From contig JACEVL010000201.1 of the NCBI GenBank assembly GCA_020284085.1, positions 973,094-1,037,093 on the forward strand: DNA of 64,000 nt, given 5' to 3'. Every line of letters begins with the position of its first letter. The stretch's first letter is position 1. This stretch comes from Aporrectodea caliginosa. Lineage: Eukaryota > Annelida > Clitellata > Crassiclitellata > Lumbricidae. The notes beneath the pieces were generated by a model, which worked only from the letters and a program-made list of their open reading frames with translations, made no database searches and was not told the DNA's origin. Positions 46,270 through 58,786 of the stretch are shown here, one piece after another. The position numbers and the translations under genes were made by a program.

Positions 46270-46545
46270 TAATAAGAGAGACAATTTATATGGCGCCGTA
46301 ACACAGCCATGCCGTTACAAGGGCGCCTCACAGTCAACTAACAGCAGGGTAGGCCTTAGAGAACAAATAAGTCTTGAGTCAGGATTTGAAAGTCAATTGT
46401 GTTAGCCGCTCGTAGGGCAGGAGGAAGACCGTTCCAGCATCTGGGACCGGCCGCCGAGAAAGCGCGGGCGCCAAAGCGGGTCCTAGTCCGTACGATGCCG
46501 GAGATGAAGTTACATGTACATCTTATGAAGCGCTCACAGAACACG
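46270..46545 (-). mobile_element. L2-like LINE 3' end
   Basis: Minus-strand translation FGARAFSAAGPRCWNGLPPA then LRAANTIDFQILTQDLF matches the LINE C-terminal GPRLWNSLPxxLR...F motif well. The 3' end includes GGCGCCATATAAATTG and an (ATT)n tail. Confidence 0.82.
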
Positions 46546-46559
46546 ATGTGCTCGAATGC

Positions 46560-48980
46560 TAGGCATGCCCAGGTTGATAGTCGAGATCACCGTATTTCGA
46601 GTGTTTTCAAAAGAGTACGATTATGGGCGACATGCACGTGTGAAATACGTGGCCGAATTGAGTGTAGGCCTATATATTAGTGACTGGAGTGATTCGACTG
46701 TCGTGCAGAAAGCCAAGGCTGATCAGAAATAATTACTTCGGCCTCGTCCTGTGTTTAGCGTACACGCATGACCCAGATAAACGTATGGGCAGAAGAACGC
46801 GCATGCAGAGAGACGGCAAGAGAAGGCAAACACATTGAACGTGGCGAGGATTTGAAGGGACAGGCAGTCAGACAAAGATGGATAGAGAAACAGGCGAAAA
46901 GGAGATTAAGAGAGACAGACAGATGGAGGGACAGACAAACAGAGGGACAGACAGACAGACGGGCGGATGAAAAACAATCGTGCATTCGTGATTAAGTGTA
47001 CTTAGGGGGAAGTAGCCTACACGCCGTCAAATCAACGAATCAGGCAACCAGAGAAAATTATTAATGCTGACAAGTGAATGAACAGACTACGCTCGCATTC
47101 CCGATAGGCCTATATGTTTCCATTTTCAATCCACCCACGCTCAATCACGACAAATATTTTTAGAATTAATTACTGATAGATATGACCCTCACCAAACAGC
47201 AATGTCCCCGTGATATTATGTAATGCGCATAACACGAACAATTTGTTATTCACTCGCTTTTGTATGAAAATGCTGGAAGTTTTCAATCCAATAAACTGTG
47301 AAAAGTAGATTATATGTATTTAGAGAGTGCTATTTTTCAAATGAGTAGGCCGCTAAGTGGGCGGTTTTTGTCCTGACAAGCTAGATCGATGGCCAGGCAG
47401 GGATGATGAATCGATCTTCGCTTCGCCACTTGTTCCTAGATGTCGCTACCGACTCAATTAGTTTCGACTCCGGAGTAATATTTACTCATGCCCCGATGTA
47501 CGCTCCATAAAACATTATGCCAAAAAACAAAGACTCCTGTTTAAAGTAATAGCCTATTATGATAACCCATAGAGCAATGTAACATAAATAAACTCACATT
47601 TCTATGGCAATTATAACGAGATTTAACGTAATTAACATAGACCTAAGTTAATTTTTAATGATAGGCAATCATTCTAGTGACGATGAGTAAGCTGGTCTAA
47701 CTGACATGGCGTTTGTTTGGCACTGAGAAATTTCGAAGATTTACATTAGCCTATACATTCAATAAACATATGATATTGACATCATATTGTAGCCTACTAC
47801 GTAATGGTGTAAAATTATGCACAACAGTTTTGGCGAAGGCCTAGTTAGGCTTAAGCTTGAATTATTGCTCCATGATAACACTTTGCATTATCCTTTACTG
47901 TTACATGTTTCAGTCAAGGCTCAATAGTCCCAGAGAAAGGACAATTCCTGTTATTGTTAGGCTATCATTCCCGATTAACATATGATCATTGATCCCTCGG
48001 GAGTTAGAATATTATATCCGGAGTTGGTTGGAAATAGACAAGGATTCGGAACTATTTCGTGAAGTTTCTGACGAAGATATTGTGCTGCGGAACGCAACTG
48101 CACTGTATCGTTGAATTTTCAATGACAGGCATTTGTAACAGATGGGTCGTCTCTCGTTAACCTCCGGAGACGTGGTAACACTTCGTCCCAGTTGTATGAT
48201 TAGCCTACAGCCAGACCAGCGTTACTGGTGTGAACAAGAGTTATCATATGTACAATTATTTTTTAACCCGAGGTAAGTATAATCCCTCAGAATATAAGAA
48301 ATTGTCAGGGGCCTGTCAATGACATCCGGAACGGTTACGTCTCATCCTGTCCTGGCAAGGAGAAGGTATACTGCGAAATCAACGGCGTTGAAACGAGACA
48401 GTGGTTTCTCTCTTGCATCCCCCGGAAAAATATCAGTTAGATTGCTTCCAAATTTGTAATGAATACTAGGTCAGTCACTGTGCTACTAAGGGCTTCCAAG
48501 GCTAGTGGAACAAAGTTATATGTTGCAAAAAGTGTGCTGCTGTATTTAGCATCTTTTCTAGCAGCTGCCAGCTACGCGACGGTATAAGCGGTATAAGCGG
48601 CAACTGAAGTTGCTGGTAAATAGGAAGTAGGCCGGTAATGTAATTAGCAACTTCTATTGCGCCGGTGTCTAATGCACAAGGCATCAACCGATGGCGCATC
48701 GGTAACTAAAGTCTGTCCCATATTACACTATGCCAGAGTGCCATGGAATAAAAGTAACTCCATTCGGTCTCTTGTCATCGGTTCGGGAGACGCCAAGCGT
48801 GTCGTTAATGGCAGGAGAACCTGCACGAGTAAGAAAACGGCAAAAGAGGTCTTTAAGATAACATGTGATCAAGTTGTTCGTCCAAAGCCTAAAGAGTGCT
48901 GGAAAATCCATACGCGTCATTGTCAGCAACCAGGGCTAAACATGAACAGTTATGTGGCTCACATAAGACGGTCCCAAGTA
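46560..48980. other. No gene recognised
   Basis: Short runs (GACA)n near 46910-46960 and scattered TAGGCCTA motifs. The ORF at 48657-48983 (plus, 108 codons) shows no domain and no homology I recognise. Confidence 0.5.
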
Positions 48981-49087
48981 TAAGGTCAACCGCTACTCTA
49001 TAATGGCCGCCTCGTCGAGGCTCACGCCGCAACCTGTTATTGGCAAAGAATGCAAATAGTCACTAAAGTAGTCAGTCACAAGGGCGC

Positions 49088-49088
<1 letters not shown>

Positions 49089-49128
<40 letters not shown>
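49089..49128. repeat. (GT)n microsatellite
   Basis: About 20 GT units. Confidence 0.95.
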
Positions 49129-49130
<2 letters not shown>

Positions 49131-49171
49131 GCGGAAACCGCTTTCAGACGTGCCTGATTGTAGTCTGTAGC

Positions 49172-49340
<169 letters not shown>

Positions 49341-49438
49341 CCCGAGGTAGATATGATCCCTCAGGTGATACAAAAATTGTCGGGAGACAGAAAAGAAATG
49401 GGCATCTATCATCATTGTAGTAGTAGTTGTTGTTGTTC

Positions 49439-49484
<46 letters not shown>

Positions 49485-49798
49485 ATCGTTGTCGTCGTCG
49501 TCTCATCACCATCATCATCATTGAATAAACGACAGGTTATTAGCCGGCGACGGACATATAAAAATGTAGAGGGCAGCTTGGCACTTACAGCTGCCAGTGC
49601 CAAATCAGAAGCTGCGGCAGGATTAGAAGTGGAGAGCAAACGTTAGAGTGCCAAAGACGTTTACATCACTTATCCGCCAAGTGTAATTGCATAGAAGGTC
49701 CAAGTAATGCGACGCATATATTGCAGTACAAAATCCTAGTTCTAAGGGACGCAAAACCAAGAAGTAAGTAGCGAATTACTTAAATAATTTAGCTATTA

Positions 49799-49976
49799 GT
49801 ATTGTATTGTATTGTATTGTATCTGGTCATGTATAAAGCCTATCAGTAATGACTATTCAGAGGCGCTTGAGAATTGCATTTCTTTCATGAAGACTATTCT
49901 CAAGCGCCTCTGCATAGTCATTACTGCTAGAGGCGCTTTATAAATGTCCAGATACAATACCATGCAATACAATAGT
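49799..49976. mobile_element. Foldback element of inverted LINE tails
   Basis: (ATTGT)n plus TATCTGGTCATGTATAAAGC at the left is mirrored by GCTTTATAAATGTCCAGATA plus (ACAAT)n at the right. Inside, AGTAATGACTATTCAGAGGC pairs with GCCTCTGCATAGTCATTACT, and ATTCTCAAGCGCC pairs around a short loop. Confidence 0.75.
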
Positions 49977-50816
49977 ATATCCACCGCCGTATATTATGCA
50001 AGTAGCGAATCAGTAGATAATTTAATCATTTGTACATCCACCGCAGTATAATATGCATAGATTTTGACGAATAGCATACTGATTGTAACAGCATATAATG
50101 GCTTCAGCAATTAGCAAGACCAACAAGAGAAAAGTGACATACGTAGGCGTTACCAATCATTCTGAATCAGGCTTCCATGCAATCTGCTGCATAAGCTTCT
50201 ACTTACCAGGCCTCTATTTCTAAAGCTTCCTTTTTTTATGAAGACTATTCTTTTCGATCATGGCCTTGCGTAGTCAGGTCGATGCACCTTCGGAGTTTTT
50301 TGAAGAGGTGTCATAAAAAAACTGTTGAAGAGGTGTTATAAAAAAAACTTATTATTGCAATTACTACAATTCTGATTATTTTTTGACAGAGGCGGCTTTG
50401 CCAGACTTTTTTTAACCAGGGCATAGCTATGGCAGTCATACCAGTAACCAGTGCATGGGTGATTTTGCCCTAAATAAATTCTTGGAAGGGCAAAACTTCT
50501 AGCAGCCTTGTGGTAAGGACGACCAGGGCAAAGGCTTTTTTACCAGGGTATACTTGCCCTGGCTTGCCCTACTGTAGCGCCGCCATTGTTTTTTGGTCGA
50601 CTCGTTCAACAGCACATGATAAGTTTTTTCTGCGGATGAAACTTTTGACGGGGTTGAATCAAAACTGGAACGGGTGATTGCAGCATCCTACCCTCTGGAT
50701 GATGGCGAAAAATGATTAGAAATTTCGTCCTCTCTGACGAGACGGTGGGGGGGGGGGTGAATGAGAATAAATTAGACTGTTAGCAGTTGGGATTAACTAA
50801 CCGCTGAGACACGTAC

Positions 50817-51035
50817 CTTACTGACGGATTTCTTCCTCGCTCGTTCGACATTCAGAATGCAAGTGGCAAGTCTCGCAAAGGTAATCTTTCGGTTATGACT
50901 TCCGCTGGCGATGGGTGGCGCCACCGTATCACCCGCCGCAGTTTCCCTAATGGCGTCTGCGGGTGGCGCTGGCGTAAGACCTTCCCTACTGGCGTCCATC
51001 ACGTCTGCTGTCGTACTCTTCGTTAAGACTTCCAT
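50817..51035 (-). CDS. Candidate first coding exon of the TRPC gene
   Basis: ATG at 51035, directly preceded in frame by TGA, then 73 codons to a good donor AGTAAG|gtacgt in phase 0, exactly as exon A needs. It reads MEVLTKSTTADVMDASREGL, a Pro/Ala-rich stretch, then NRKITFARLATCILNVERAR and KKSVSK. A pyrimidine tract and CAG at about 51050 would be the acceptor of a 5' UTR intron. The link to exon A implies a 21-kb intron and is inferred. It could instead belong to another gene. Confidence 0.5.
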
Positions 51036-51424
51036 TCATCCTAATAAGCCTGTAGCAGAGAAAAGTACATTTTAGGAAACTACTTGAAGAATGAAGCAAC
51101 GCGATTGAACAGTAAATTATTTAACTCATATGTTTAACTGTTCAACCGATAGAGTGCGCGAACGCTCAGACTCTATGAAGCTGAACAGCTGCTATCAGAA
51201 TAAGAATAAACCTTTATAAAAATTACACGTTACATTTAATCTCCTTCTGAGAGATGACGTGCATTTCAAGGATTCTAATGGTAACTTCAGAGCTTCATAG
51301 AGCTTCATGAAGTAATACCATAAGTCTATATGTCAATATGTATCAATATATCATAATAGGATAATATAGTAGATATCTTGAAGGGCGCTATATCAAGTTT
51401 CTTTGATCGATTGATTGATAGTAT

Positions 51425-51575
51425 ATAATATAATAATATTAATAATATTAATAATAATAATAATATTAACATTAATAATAATATTATTAATAATATAAAT
51501 ATTATTAATATTAATATTATTAACATTAATAATAATATTATTAATAATATAAATATTATTAATATTAATATTCAA
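51425..51575. repeat. AAT-rich repeat with a 60-bp duplication
   Basis: (AAT)n/(ATT)n mixtures. A unit of about 60 bp ending AATATTATTAATATTAATATT occurs twice in tandem (to about 51512 and about 51572). Poly-Ile/Asn ORFs are artefacts. Confidence 0.88.
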
Positions 51576-51579
51576 TAAT

Positions 51580-52380
51580 ACAGTATAAGACATGATATCA
51601 ATAAACTTTTAATAAAGCATACTGACATAATTATGAGCCCATTATTATACGTTAAAACACTTTCTTCGATAAATAACCGAATTTACATATTCAGCATAGC
51701 TTCAAACAGCCTTGGACAGACGCAGCAGCTTCTGTACGACTTTGAGAAAGTCCGACGATTAACATCACTTTATATAGCTCAATAGCATTCACCGAACAAG
51801 TCAGAGTAACATCTTTGGAAGGCAGACTTCGTGCACAACAATAACCTAAACTTTGAATCTCGAATGCAAATGGAGAAGCTTATTGTTTTCGTTACGCACT
51901 GGCTCGACGTATAGGTCCGCAAATATCCTCTGATCCACACATTGTCGCAAACAATCATTCAAAGATTGATTGCGGTCATCGATCAATCAACTCGACGCAA
52001 TCACGGGTAATTGATAGGCTATAAATTTGCACATACAGATCGTTTGCCTGTGTTCAGATCAATATATACTTTACATATAAAATTAGGCATATATATATAT
52101 ATATATATAATATTTCTATGTGTATGAATTGTCATCCGATGAAGAATCTAAGTACAGTAAAGAGTTGTGCTGCATTCGGGCGTGAAATACACCGGGTGAA
52201 CCGAGAAGGATATTGTTGGGTAGGCGCTACATAGGTTTTCGCAAGTCATAGGGGCAAAGGGTGATTCTAATAACATAGGCATCGGTATAGCAAGAACTGA
52301 TTGCACGATGATGAAAAGGAAAATACTGTTAGAGTACGAAGACATGGGTTCATACATAATATGGACGTCGAACCTTCTCT
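51580..52380. other. No gene recognised
   Basis: AT-rich, with one (TA)n run at 52090-52108. No coding signal. Confidence 0.5.
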
Positions 52381-52393
52381 TTTATCTTGCGAG

Positions 52394-52605
52394 TCCGGTA
52401 AGCTGCGTTGGTTAAAGCGCACGTCACATGCATCTGTGTGCGTGAGGTTGCAGGTTCGCATCACGATGATGGTTTCTTCCAGAGATTTAAATCTCGGGTT
52501 GACACAGTCCATATAGGCCTAAAGGGAATTTGAATAGCGTGGCACCTACTCAAACGGGCGGCGGTAGTGAAGGAACTCATCCGATCAATTAAATGAAAAC
52601 TGAGA
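52394..52605 (+). mobile_element. tRNA-derived SINE, copy 1 (best preserved)
   Basis: Head with A box GCGTTGGTTAAAGCGC and B box GCAGGTTCGCATC, a unique middle, then the body GCGTGGCACCTACTCAAACG, GGCGGCGGTAGTGAAGGA, and CCGATCAATTAAATGAAAA. The body matches copies at 34.2 and 9.25 kb. Confidence 0.7.
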
Positions 52606-52999
52606 ATGAGGCATACCGCATACAGTTTAGACCTGCATTTTCATTTATCTCATTTTCAGTTGCAGTTTTTAACTGCTTTCGTTAATCTGCAGAGCACATC
52701 TTTCCCAGCTCTCTAAAGGTCACTTTCGGCTTAGTTTTAGAATTGCAGACGTTGTTGGCTTTCTAAAAGAGTTGCAGAAGTCATCGGCTGCTTCAACCGC
52801 ATCACGTCACATGTAATCTCTGGCTATATTTATAGTTCTATTTATATTTGCTTTTTATTCATCAGCCAAGTTCAAAATATAAATCATATCGTTCAGCCAA
52901 TTTTTTAAGGCAGTCGAAGCAAATAGGGCCCTATACGTTTGACGACGAGAAGGTTTCGGAAATTGTAGATCTATAGACAGTGAAGGCGATGTATGTTAT

Positions 53000-53085
53000 T
53001 CATTCATTCATTCATTCAGAACATTTATATAGCGCCTCTTCAAGAAACTACTCAGAAGCTACTTATGGCGACCGAAGTCATCGTG
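53000..53085 (-). mobile_element. LINE tail fragment with (ATTC)n
   Basis: (ATTC)n at 53000-53018, then AACATTTATATAGCGCCTCT, the reverse complement of the L2-like 3' end. Only the tail remains. Confidence 0.6.
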
Positions 53086-53089
53086 GATA

Positions 53090-55060
53090 AGAAGAAACAT
53101 TAGCTAATTTGTACTAAATTCATTGTTTTTTTTAGCTCTTCGCCTGTTGCCACAAGTTTGTCTTATGAGCAGCTACAGCCAGCAGGATTTTATTAAATTT
53201 TCTTCTGCTCAGGAGATGGACATGTTCTTCCATTGCATTTACATGGTGATGTAGAATCTTAAAATGTAACATTCGAAAAAATTACATATGACATTTCTAT
53301 ATTTCGACAGATTTGAAGTCCGTGCATTCATACGAACTAATAATGGTCATCATATTCTTCGTGAGTACAGCGACAACAGTTAGGCTACATAGCCCATGCG
53401 AGTTTTCTATCAATTTCGTCCCTGCCTGTAGGCTTATGAGCCACAAAACGCTGTTCAGTATGCTGTTCTCTCGTAAATTGCAGCGGACGAAAATAACTAT
53501 ATGTAGAAAATACAATTTGGAAGCCACAAAGACGCTCCTGGTCCTTCAATTTAAGGGACCGAATAATTTCATACTGGACCGTTCCGATAGTAAAAATGAT
53601 TTAGCGCGAAAAGCCATTATCAGCCTCGTTGGTCGTTACCAGGGCTAAACTGCGACATACCGCAAGGCAAACCAACTCACCACCACTGATATTTCAATTT
53701 TCCGAGCGAAAGCCCTGCTATAATACTAAAGGATCGGCCGACAGACGTGAAACAAATAACAAAGCGCAAGAAAATGTAGCGCATTAGCGGCAAATCGGAA
53801 ACCAAACCTGTCGAATCCATTTCACCGTGAAAGTAGTAGAGAGCGGTCGGTCGGCCGAGCGATATATGACGACGTCCACATTTTGTCGCCCGTCATCTTA
53901 CGAATTGCATCCAGCGCTGACGCGCTATCCATAACGACTCGTAAAATGATTAATTACTCGAAGACGTTCGTCGATACGACCGTTGCTGCATGCAAGAAGC
54001 GAAGCAGAAGAGTCTATGTATATATATACACGTAAATGGCGGGTTCCTATAACTGCATAAAAGCGACAGCTGATGATTTGACGCGGACGGCAGAACTCGA
54101 TGCAAAATGCCTCTTTCTGTTAAGTGTCGACAACTATTTATTACTTGCGCACGGGTTCATTGTAGGTTTATATAGGAGTGGAGAGAATAAGAATAATTCA
54201 TTTCAAACACGTCATGTTTGTACCAATGAATTGTATTGTATTTTCGTTTATTCAAAACTGGCTGTCAGAACGCAGCCAACGACAAAAGTGCGTAACTTAT
54301 TGTTATTATAAAGGAATTAAGACTAAAGCCTCAACAAAGGGACTCACGAACACATACGAACACATAAAAGACATTAAGTAGAAGCTCAACGAGGGAAAGA
54401 AAAGTTGATCTATTGGTCCTAAGTAAAATGGACATTTCCAAAGACATGACAGATACAACGGTTTGAAACAGTACAGTGGTTCCATCAAGAATTCTAACAC
54501 AGATTAAATGAACCCATTTTAGATAATTTAGGTTCGGCTATTGTACTTTAAAGAAGACTGAAAATACGAGAGTTGCGTGCTTATGATGAAAGTAGTGTAC
54601 ATACTAACCAGCCTACTAATGCACACATCTCGCAATCATACCGCATATTATCGTCTAGAATAGGCCTATTATTTGGAATATTATCGATTCTATATTCGTT
54701 AATTATCAATCGGGATGACAAGCCTCAACCCGTTACATGGCAAACAATACATACTGCACTTACATACAATCAATAGGTAGAACAGAAGGATGAGTTTCAT
54801 ACTGGATTTGAAAGTCCATCGGATATACACGGTAGAGAAGAACAGGAGTAGCCCCCACTCCCCCCTCTGGAGGATAGTACATAATAGAACAGGTGTTCTG
54901 TCTTACTTACTCTTCGGGAGGTTAGTAGAACCTTCATCACATGTAAACAGCGTGTATAGCCATAAACCATCGAAGTTTGCATGAACCGGATGTCATTAAC
55001 CGGAAACTGAGAATTCTAGATCGGTTGTCGTGACGTGTCTAGCGTTGCGATTCCGTTTTA
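53090..55060. other. No gene recognised
   Basis: Short incidental ORFs on both strands (for example 53313-53648), with no domain, no clear splice signals and no repeats of note. Confidence 0.45.
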
Positions 55061-55063
55061 CTG

Positions 55064-55092
55064 CCGGACGGACGGACGGACGGACGGACGGG
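55064..55092. repeat. (GGAC)n microsatellite
   Basis: About six to seven GGAC units (CGGACGGACGG). Confidence 0.93.
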
Positions 55093-55925
55093 CGTCTGCC
55101 ATCTCCGCTCTGTGACCTGCTTCGGTCAGCGGCCGACGACGGTTTGGCGCAGTATTAAGGTCCTGCAGATGCTAGCCATCTCGGTTATATCTCCTTCCAA
55201 CGTTTACTGTGTGTAATGGCTGGAGGCTTTGGGGGAAAACGGGCGTAATTGCCTTATAGATTAGCAGCTAAATGGAAGGTTGACATAAACGTCGTTGCTA
55301 TAGAGACGTTGACGCATATTATCTGGAAATGCTGGCGTTTCCCTGATGGATATGGCAAATGTTTGCAGTGATTCGACTTGTATGAGTTGAGTCTGAAGCA
55401 TTGAACCCCTGAGCACACTTGCTTAATGTGCTTATCATTTGGATTGTGACCCCGTTGTTATGCATGGCGTAAATTTCGATTACCGGTCATTGCAGCTTTA
55501 TACTTGTGAGTGCAGTTTGAAAGGACTATATTTTCAAATATACTGATGCATTTTTAAATGTTAAGCTTTGCAAACGACTTATGTTTTCTCAATAGAACAG
55601 TCCTAATAGTTGAGTATACAGGACCTAAGGACTTCGAATTCTATGATCTTTGGCTCATCGTTTCCCTATGCGTCTGAAATTCGCATTAACAGCAGTGATT
55701 TGTTCGTTCCAGGTTACACTAATTAACTGGCACTAAAATGATTAATTACTTGTAACGCACACCAATGTTGTGTAATTTTAATGTAATGTAATGCTGCTTT
55801 ATGATCATTGCTCATTGCAAGCATTTGAGGGAAGGGGGTTTAGGCTAATGGTAACACTCCGGCACGAAGAGCAAAAAGATCAGCATGGATCGATTCTCGT
55901 AACCTTCCCAAAGGTCCACTCAACC

Positions 55926-56040
55926 AGTGGCGTAACCAGGTCTTCAATAAAATTACGCAGTTTTGAAGAACTCTGAGGGGAGGGGTCTGGGGAGGGGGCT
56001 GTGCCCTCTCCCAGGGTAAGAAAAATTTTTCATTTGGGGG
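55926..56040. mobile_element. One end of a hAT-like element
   Basis: CAGTGGCGTAACCAGG at 55926 is a typical hAT-MITE terminus, followed by G-rich sequence (GGGGAGGGGTCTGGGGAGGG). I do not find the matching inverted end downstream. Confidence 0.45.
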
Positions 56041-56118
56041 TTTGTAATGGTGCATTTTGGAGACCAACTTTTGATTCAAAGTAATAACATTTTACATAAG
56101 TTCTTTGGAAAATTATAG

Positions 56119-56562
56119 GGTAAAAGGGGGTAATTTCGGCATAGGGGTAATTTCGGCACCCCCGGGTAGCCGAGAAAATACTGTGCAGCAATAAAGCTCT
56201 AAGGTGTGACGTCATAGGTCTGGCCCTTCCAGTCTTAGAAAAGTTAGAAAACATTGTAAGAATCGTATTTTTAGCACTCTTGGTAAGTCATTTTTGTTTT
56301 GATGCATTTTCTTAACTGTACATCAATTCAGACACAGCGTTGCTAAAAATTTGGTATCGATCATATAAGTAAATGCTATATTTTTTTCCATGTATGAATA
56401 TTGTAGTGCAGAACCCTGAGCGTTATTAATGTGTATAGCAGCCGATTTATTTTTCTATATACGGTCAGAATAATGCCTACATATGAGGTAAATTCGGCAC
56501 TCCAATCTTGTCTAATTCCGACAGTGCCGAAATTTGCTCTGGGGTAGTGCCGAAATTACCCC
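56119..56562. mobile_element. MITE with GGGGTAATTTCGGCAC termini
   Basis: AGGGGGTAATTTCGGC (about 56125) and AGGGGTAATTTCGGCACC (56143) face GTGCCGAAATTACCCCT ending at 56562. Short AT-rich interior without coding capacity. Possibly related to the adjacent pogo-like gene, but no clean TA duplication was resolved. Confidence 0.65.
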
Positions 56563-56689
56563 TCTGTCTTGCTTCAGCTGGTCAGAATTCCTACTTAATT
56601 CTGCAAGCAGCACATGCGTAGGCCTAGTTAAAAAGCATGATTGTTTATACAAGCAAAGTGGATTATTCGGGTGGGATAACTGAGCCAAG

Positions 56690-57720
56690 CCAAGTGGACG
56701 ATATGCTCAGTGGTCGAACGATTACATCAGGTTAGCAGTAAAGGCTGCGCTTGTTGATGGGCGTCCAAAGAAAACAGTCGCTAAACAGTGGGATTCAACT
56801 CCAAATTCTTCAGGACTATGTGAAATGAGCTTGCGTGGACGGCTCTGTGACGAAGTGTTCTACGGGTCGACCAACCACTTTAACTGATGATCTGGAAGAA
56901 GAGCTGTCGGAAGTTTGATTTTCATGTCCAACAAAATGTTTAGTCTGTCATCGAAGAATCGAAGATCGTCAGAGAACCAGCGTTTAGTTATTGTGAATAA
57001 TTATTATTGGAATTGAGCACCGATAGTGAGAAAGCTTTTTGATCAAATCACTTCCTTTTCACACTCTACTATGTCCGTATAACCGACCACCAGTGCTTCT
57101 GACCTGAAATTGACTTGGCTGCCATCGACTGGCGTTGATAATTCATCAGTTCCAGAATCGTCACTTCAAACGCTTCTTGTTCACACTACTATGTCTGATG
57201 CTCGATCTCGTCAGAACTATGACAAAACCCTGTCTGCAGTTCGTCCCACGGAGAGGACCAACTTTGATCAGCTAGTGATCCTGACAAAAGGGAAAGCAAT
57301 GTATGGCATGCAGAAGTCTTTACAAGTTCACCTTTCAAAAGCCATTTTGTTACAGAAGAGGCTGCAAAAGAGAAAATTATACGAACGTCCAGAACGCTGA
57401 GAAGGCGATCAAGATAAAGAAGCGTGATTCTGCGATCAAGATAAAGAAGAGTGATTCTGCAACAGCGGAAGCAGCTGTGAAAGACAGTAACAAGTCCAAG
57501 CTCAGGCCTACATCGAGCCACAAAACTGTTAACAGTAGGACTACCGTCCACACAACTCGATCCCTGTCTGTTTTGCGAGATTCCGTGTAACGAATCCTCC
57601 GTTCGTTGGTGGCAATGCAACCAATGCGAGAAATGAGTGTGCGACAACTTCGCTTGCATCGTCAACAAGCAGAAAATGGGTTCAGCTGCAAAGTCCCAGC
57701 AACCAACGTAGACTAGAAAC
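56690..57720 (+). pseudogene. pogo/jerky-like transposase remnant
   Basis: Frame-broken. The N-terminal HTH_psq is readable (WSNDYIRLAVKAALVDGRPK then KTVAKQW, about 56705-56795), followed after a shift by GRPTTLTDDLEEEL (about 56868-56909), as in pogo-class proteins. The C-terminal half (57110-57700) has a polar region, Lys-rich repeats and a PHD-like C-x2-C pattern, CEIPCNESSVRWWQCNQC at about 57577-57630. The DDE catalytic core is missing. Inactive. Confidence 0.65.
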
Positions 57721-57854
57721 AGACAGACTCATCAAAGCAATTAACTAAAGCATAAGAGAATAAATTTATTTGTTGGTTTGTAATGGTCCATTTTGGAGAC
57801 AATCTTTTTGGTTAAAAGTAATAACATTTTGCATCAGCTCTATGGCAAATTATG

Positions 57855-58565
57855 ATTCATTCATTCATTACAGAGATTTACATAGCGCCCCTTCAAGATT
57901 ATCTACTTAGGAGCGCACCCGACCCAACTCCGAAGTCCGAACAGTCTTGAAATTAGAATAGAACGTGATCTGAAGGTCTCTTGGCATTAGGCGTAGTGCC
58001 AAAGGATGCCCATTCCAAATTGCAGGCCAGCAACAGAAAAAGCACGGCGCTGCAGAATAGAAGTCCGCGACCGAGAAACAAGAACCTCAGCCTGCCTAGA
58101 AGAGCGAGGAGAACCACGGTGATGGATGCTGAGGGTGGTGCTCCTGTAGATACAAGATAAACAGAGACCACATCAGCGCCAGACCAAGGAAGAGATCCGG
58201 TAAGCGATCCACTGTGGGAAAGGAAGCCAATGCAAGACATCCCGCATATAGTCAGTAACATGGCGGAATCTTGGGATGCAACCAATATAGCGTGCCGCCG
58301 AGCGTAAGACCCGAACCAAGCACCCAACCCGAGTCGCCGGAAAACCCACGCAGAGGGCGCTGCAATAATCAAGACGGGAAACAACAAAGAAGTGGATAAG
58401 CATTAAGGCAGCATTAAAGGTTAAGGAACGGAAGACCTCTCTAAGCTGACGCAGCTGCCAGCTGGTATACACAATCGCGGCATAGCAGGCTGATATGCCG
58501 CGTTCTTGGTCTAATGTGACACCAAGTCCCGGACAAAGGATGAGAAAGCAATGGCGTACGGAGCT
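57855..58565 (-). mobile_element. L2-like LINE 3' part
   Basis: Minus-strand translation: FVRDLGVTLDQE, then YTSWQLRQLREVFRSLTFNA, MLIHFFVVSRLDYCSALCVG, YIGCIPRFRHVTDYMRDVLH and WLPFPQWIAYRI. These are the conserved post-RT motifs of L2/CR1-like LINEs (SRLDYCN, LHWLPV). The 3' end is GGGGCGCTATGTAAATC with an (ATGA)n tail at 57855-57868. The upstream end is cut at the inverted-repeat composite at 58575. Confidence 0.85.
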
Positions 58566-58786
58566 GAAATGCCGCCCGGTGTAAAGACTTCAAGCTACCC
58601 CCATTTCAAGTTACCCCCCGGTAATCTGAAATCGATTTCATATTACCCCGGGGGTAATATGAAATCGATTTCAGATTACCCCCGCCCTGTTCACATTACC
58701 CCCTCTCTGATTTATCACAAATGATAAATTCTTATGTTTACAACTAATGATAGGGGAAGGGCTTTTAATTTGGACTCCCGTGTAAT

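Larger units (their letters stand above)
56041..57853. repeat. 76-bp direct repeats flanking a pogo remnant
   Basis: TTTGTAATGGTGCATTTTGG through AAATTAT at 56041-56116 recurs at 57777-57853 (about 80% identical). It brackets the MITE and the transposase remnant. Too long for a TSD. Confidence 0.75.

Noticed and set aside
48657..48983. 108-codon plus ORF
   Set aside because: No homology recognised, no convincing start context or splice sites.
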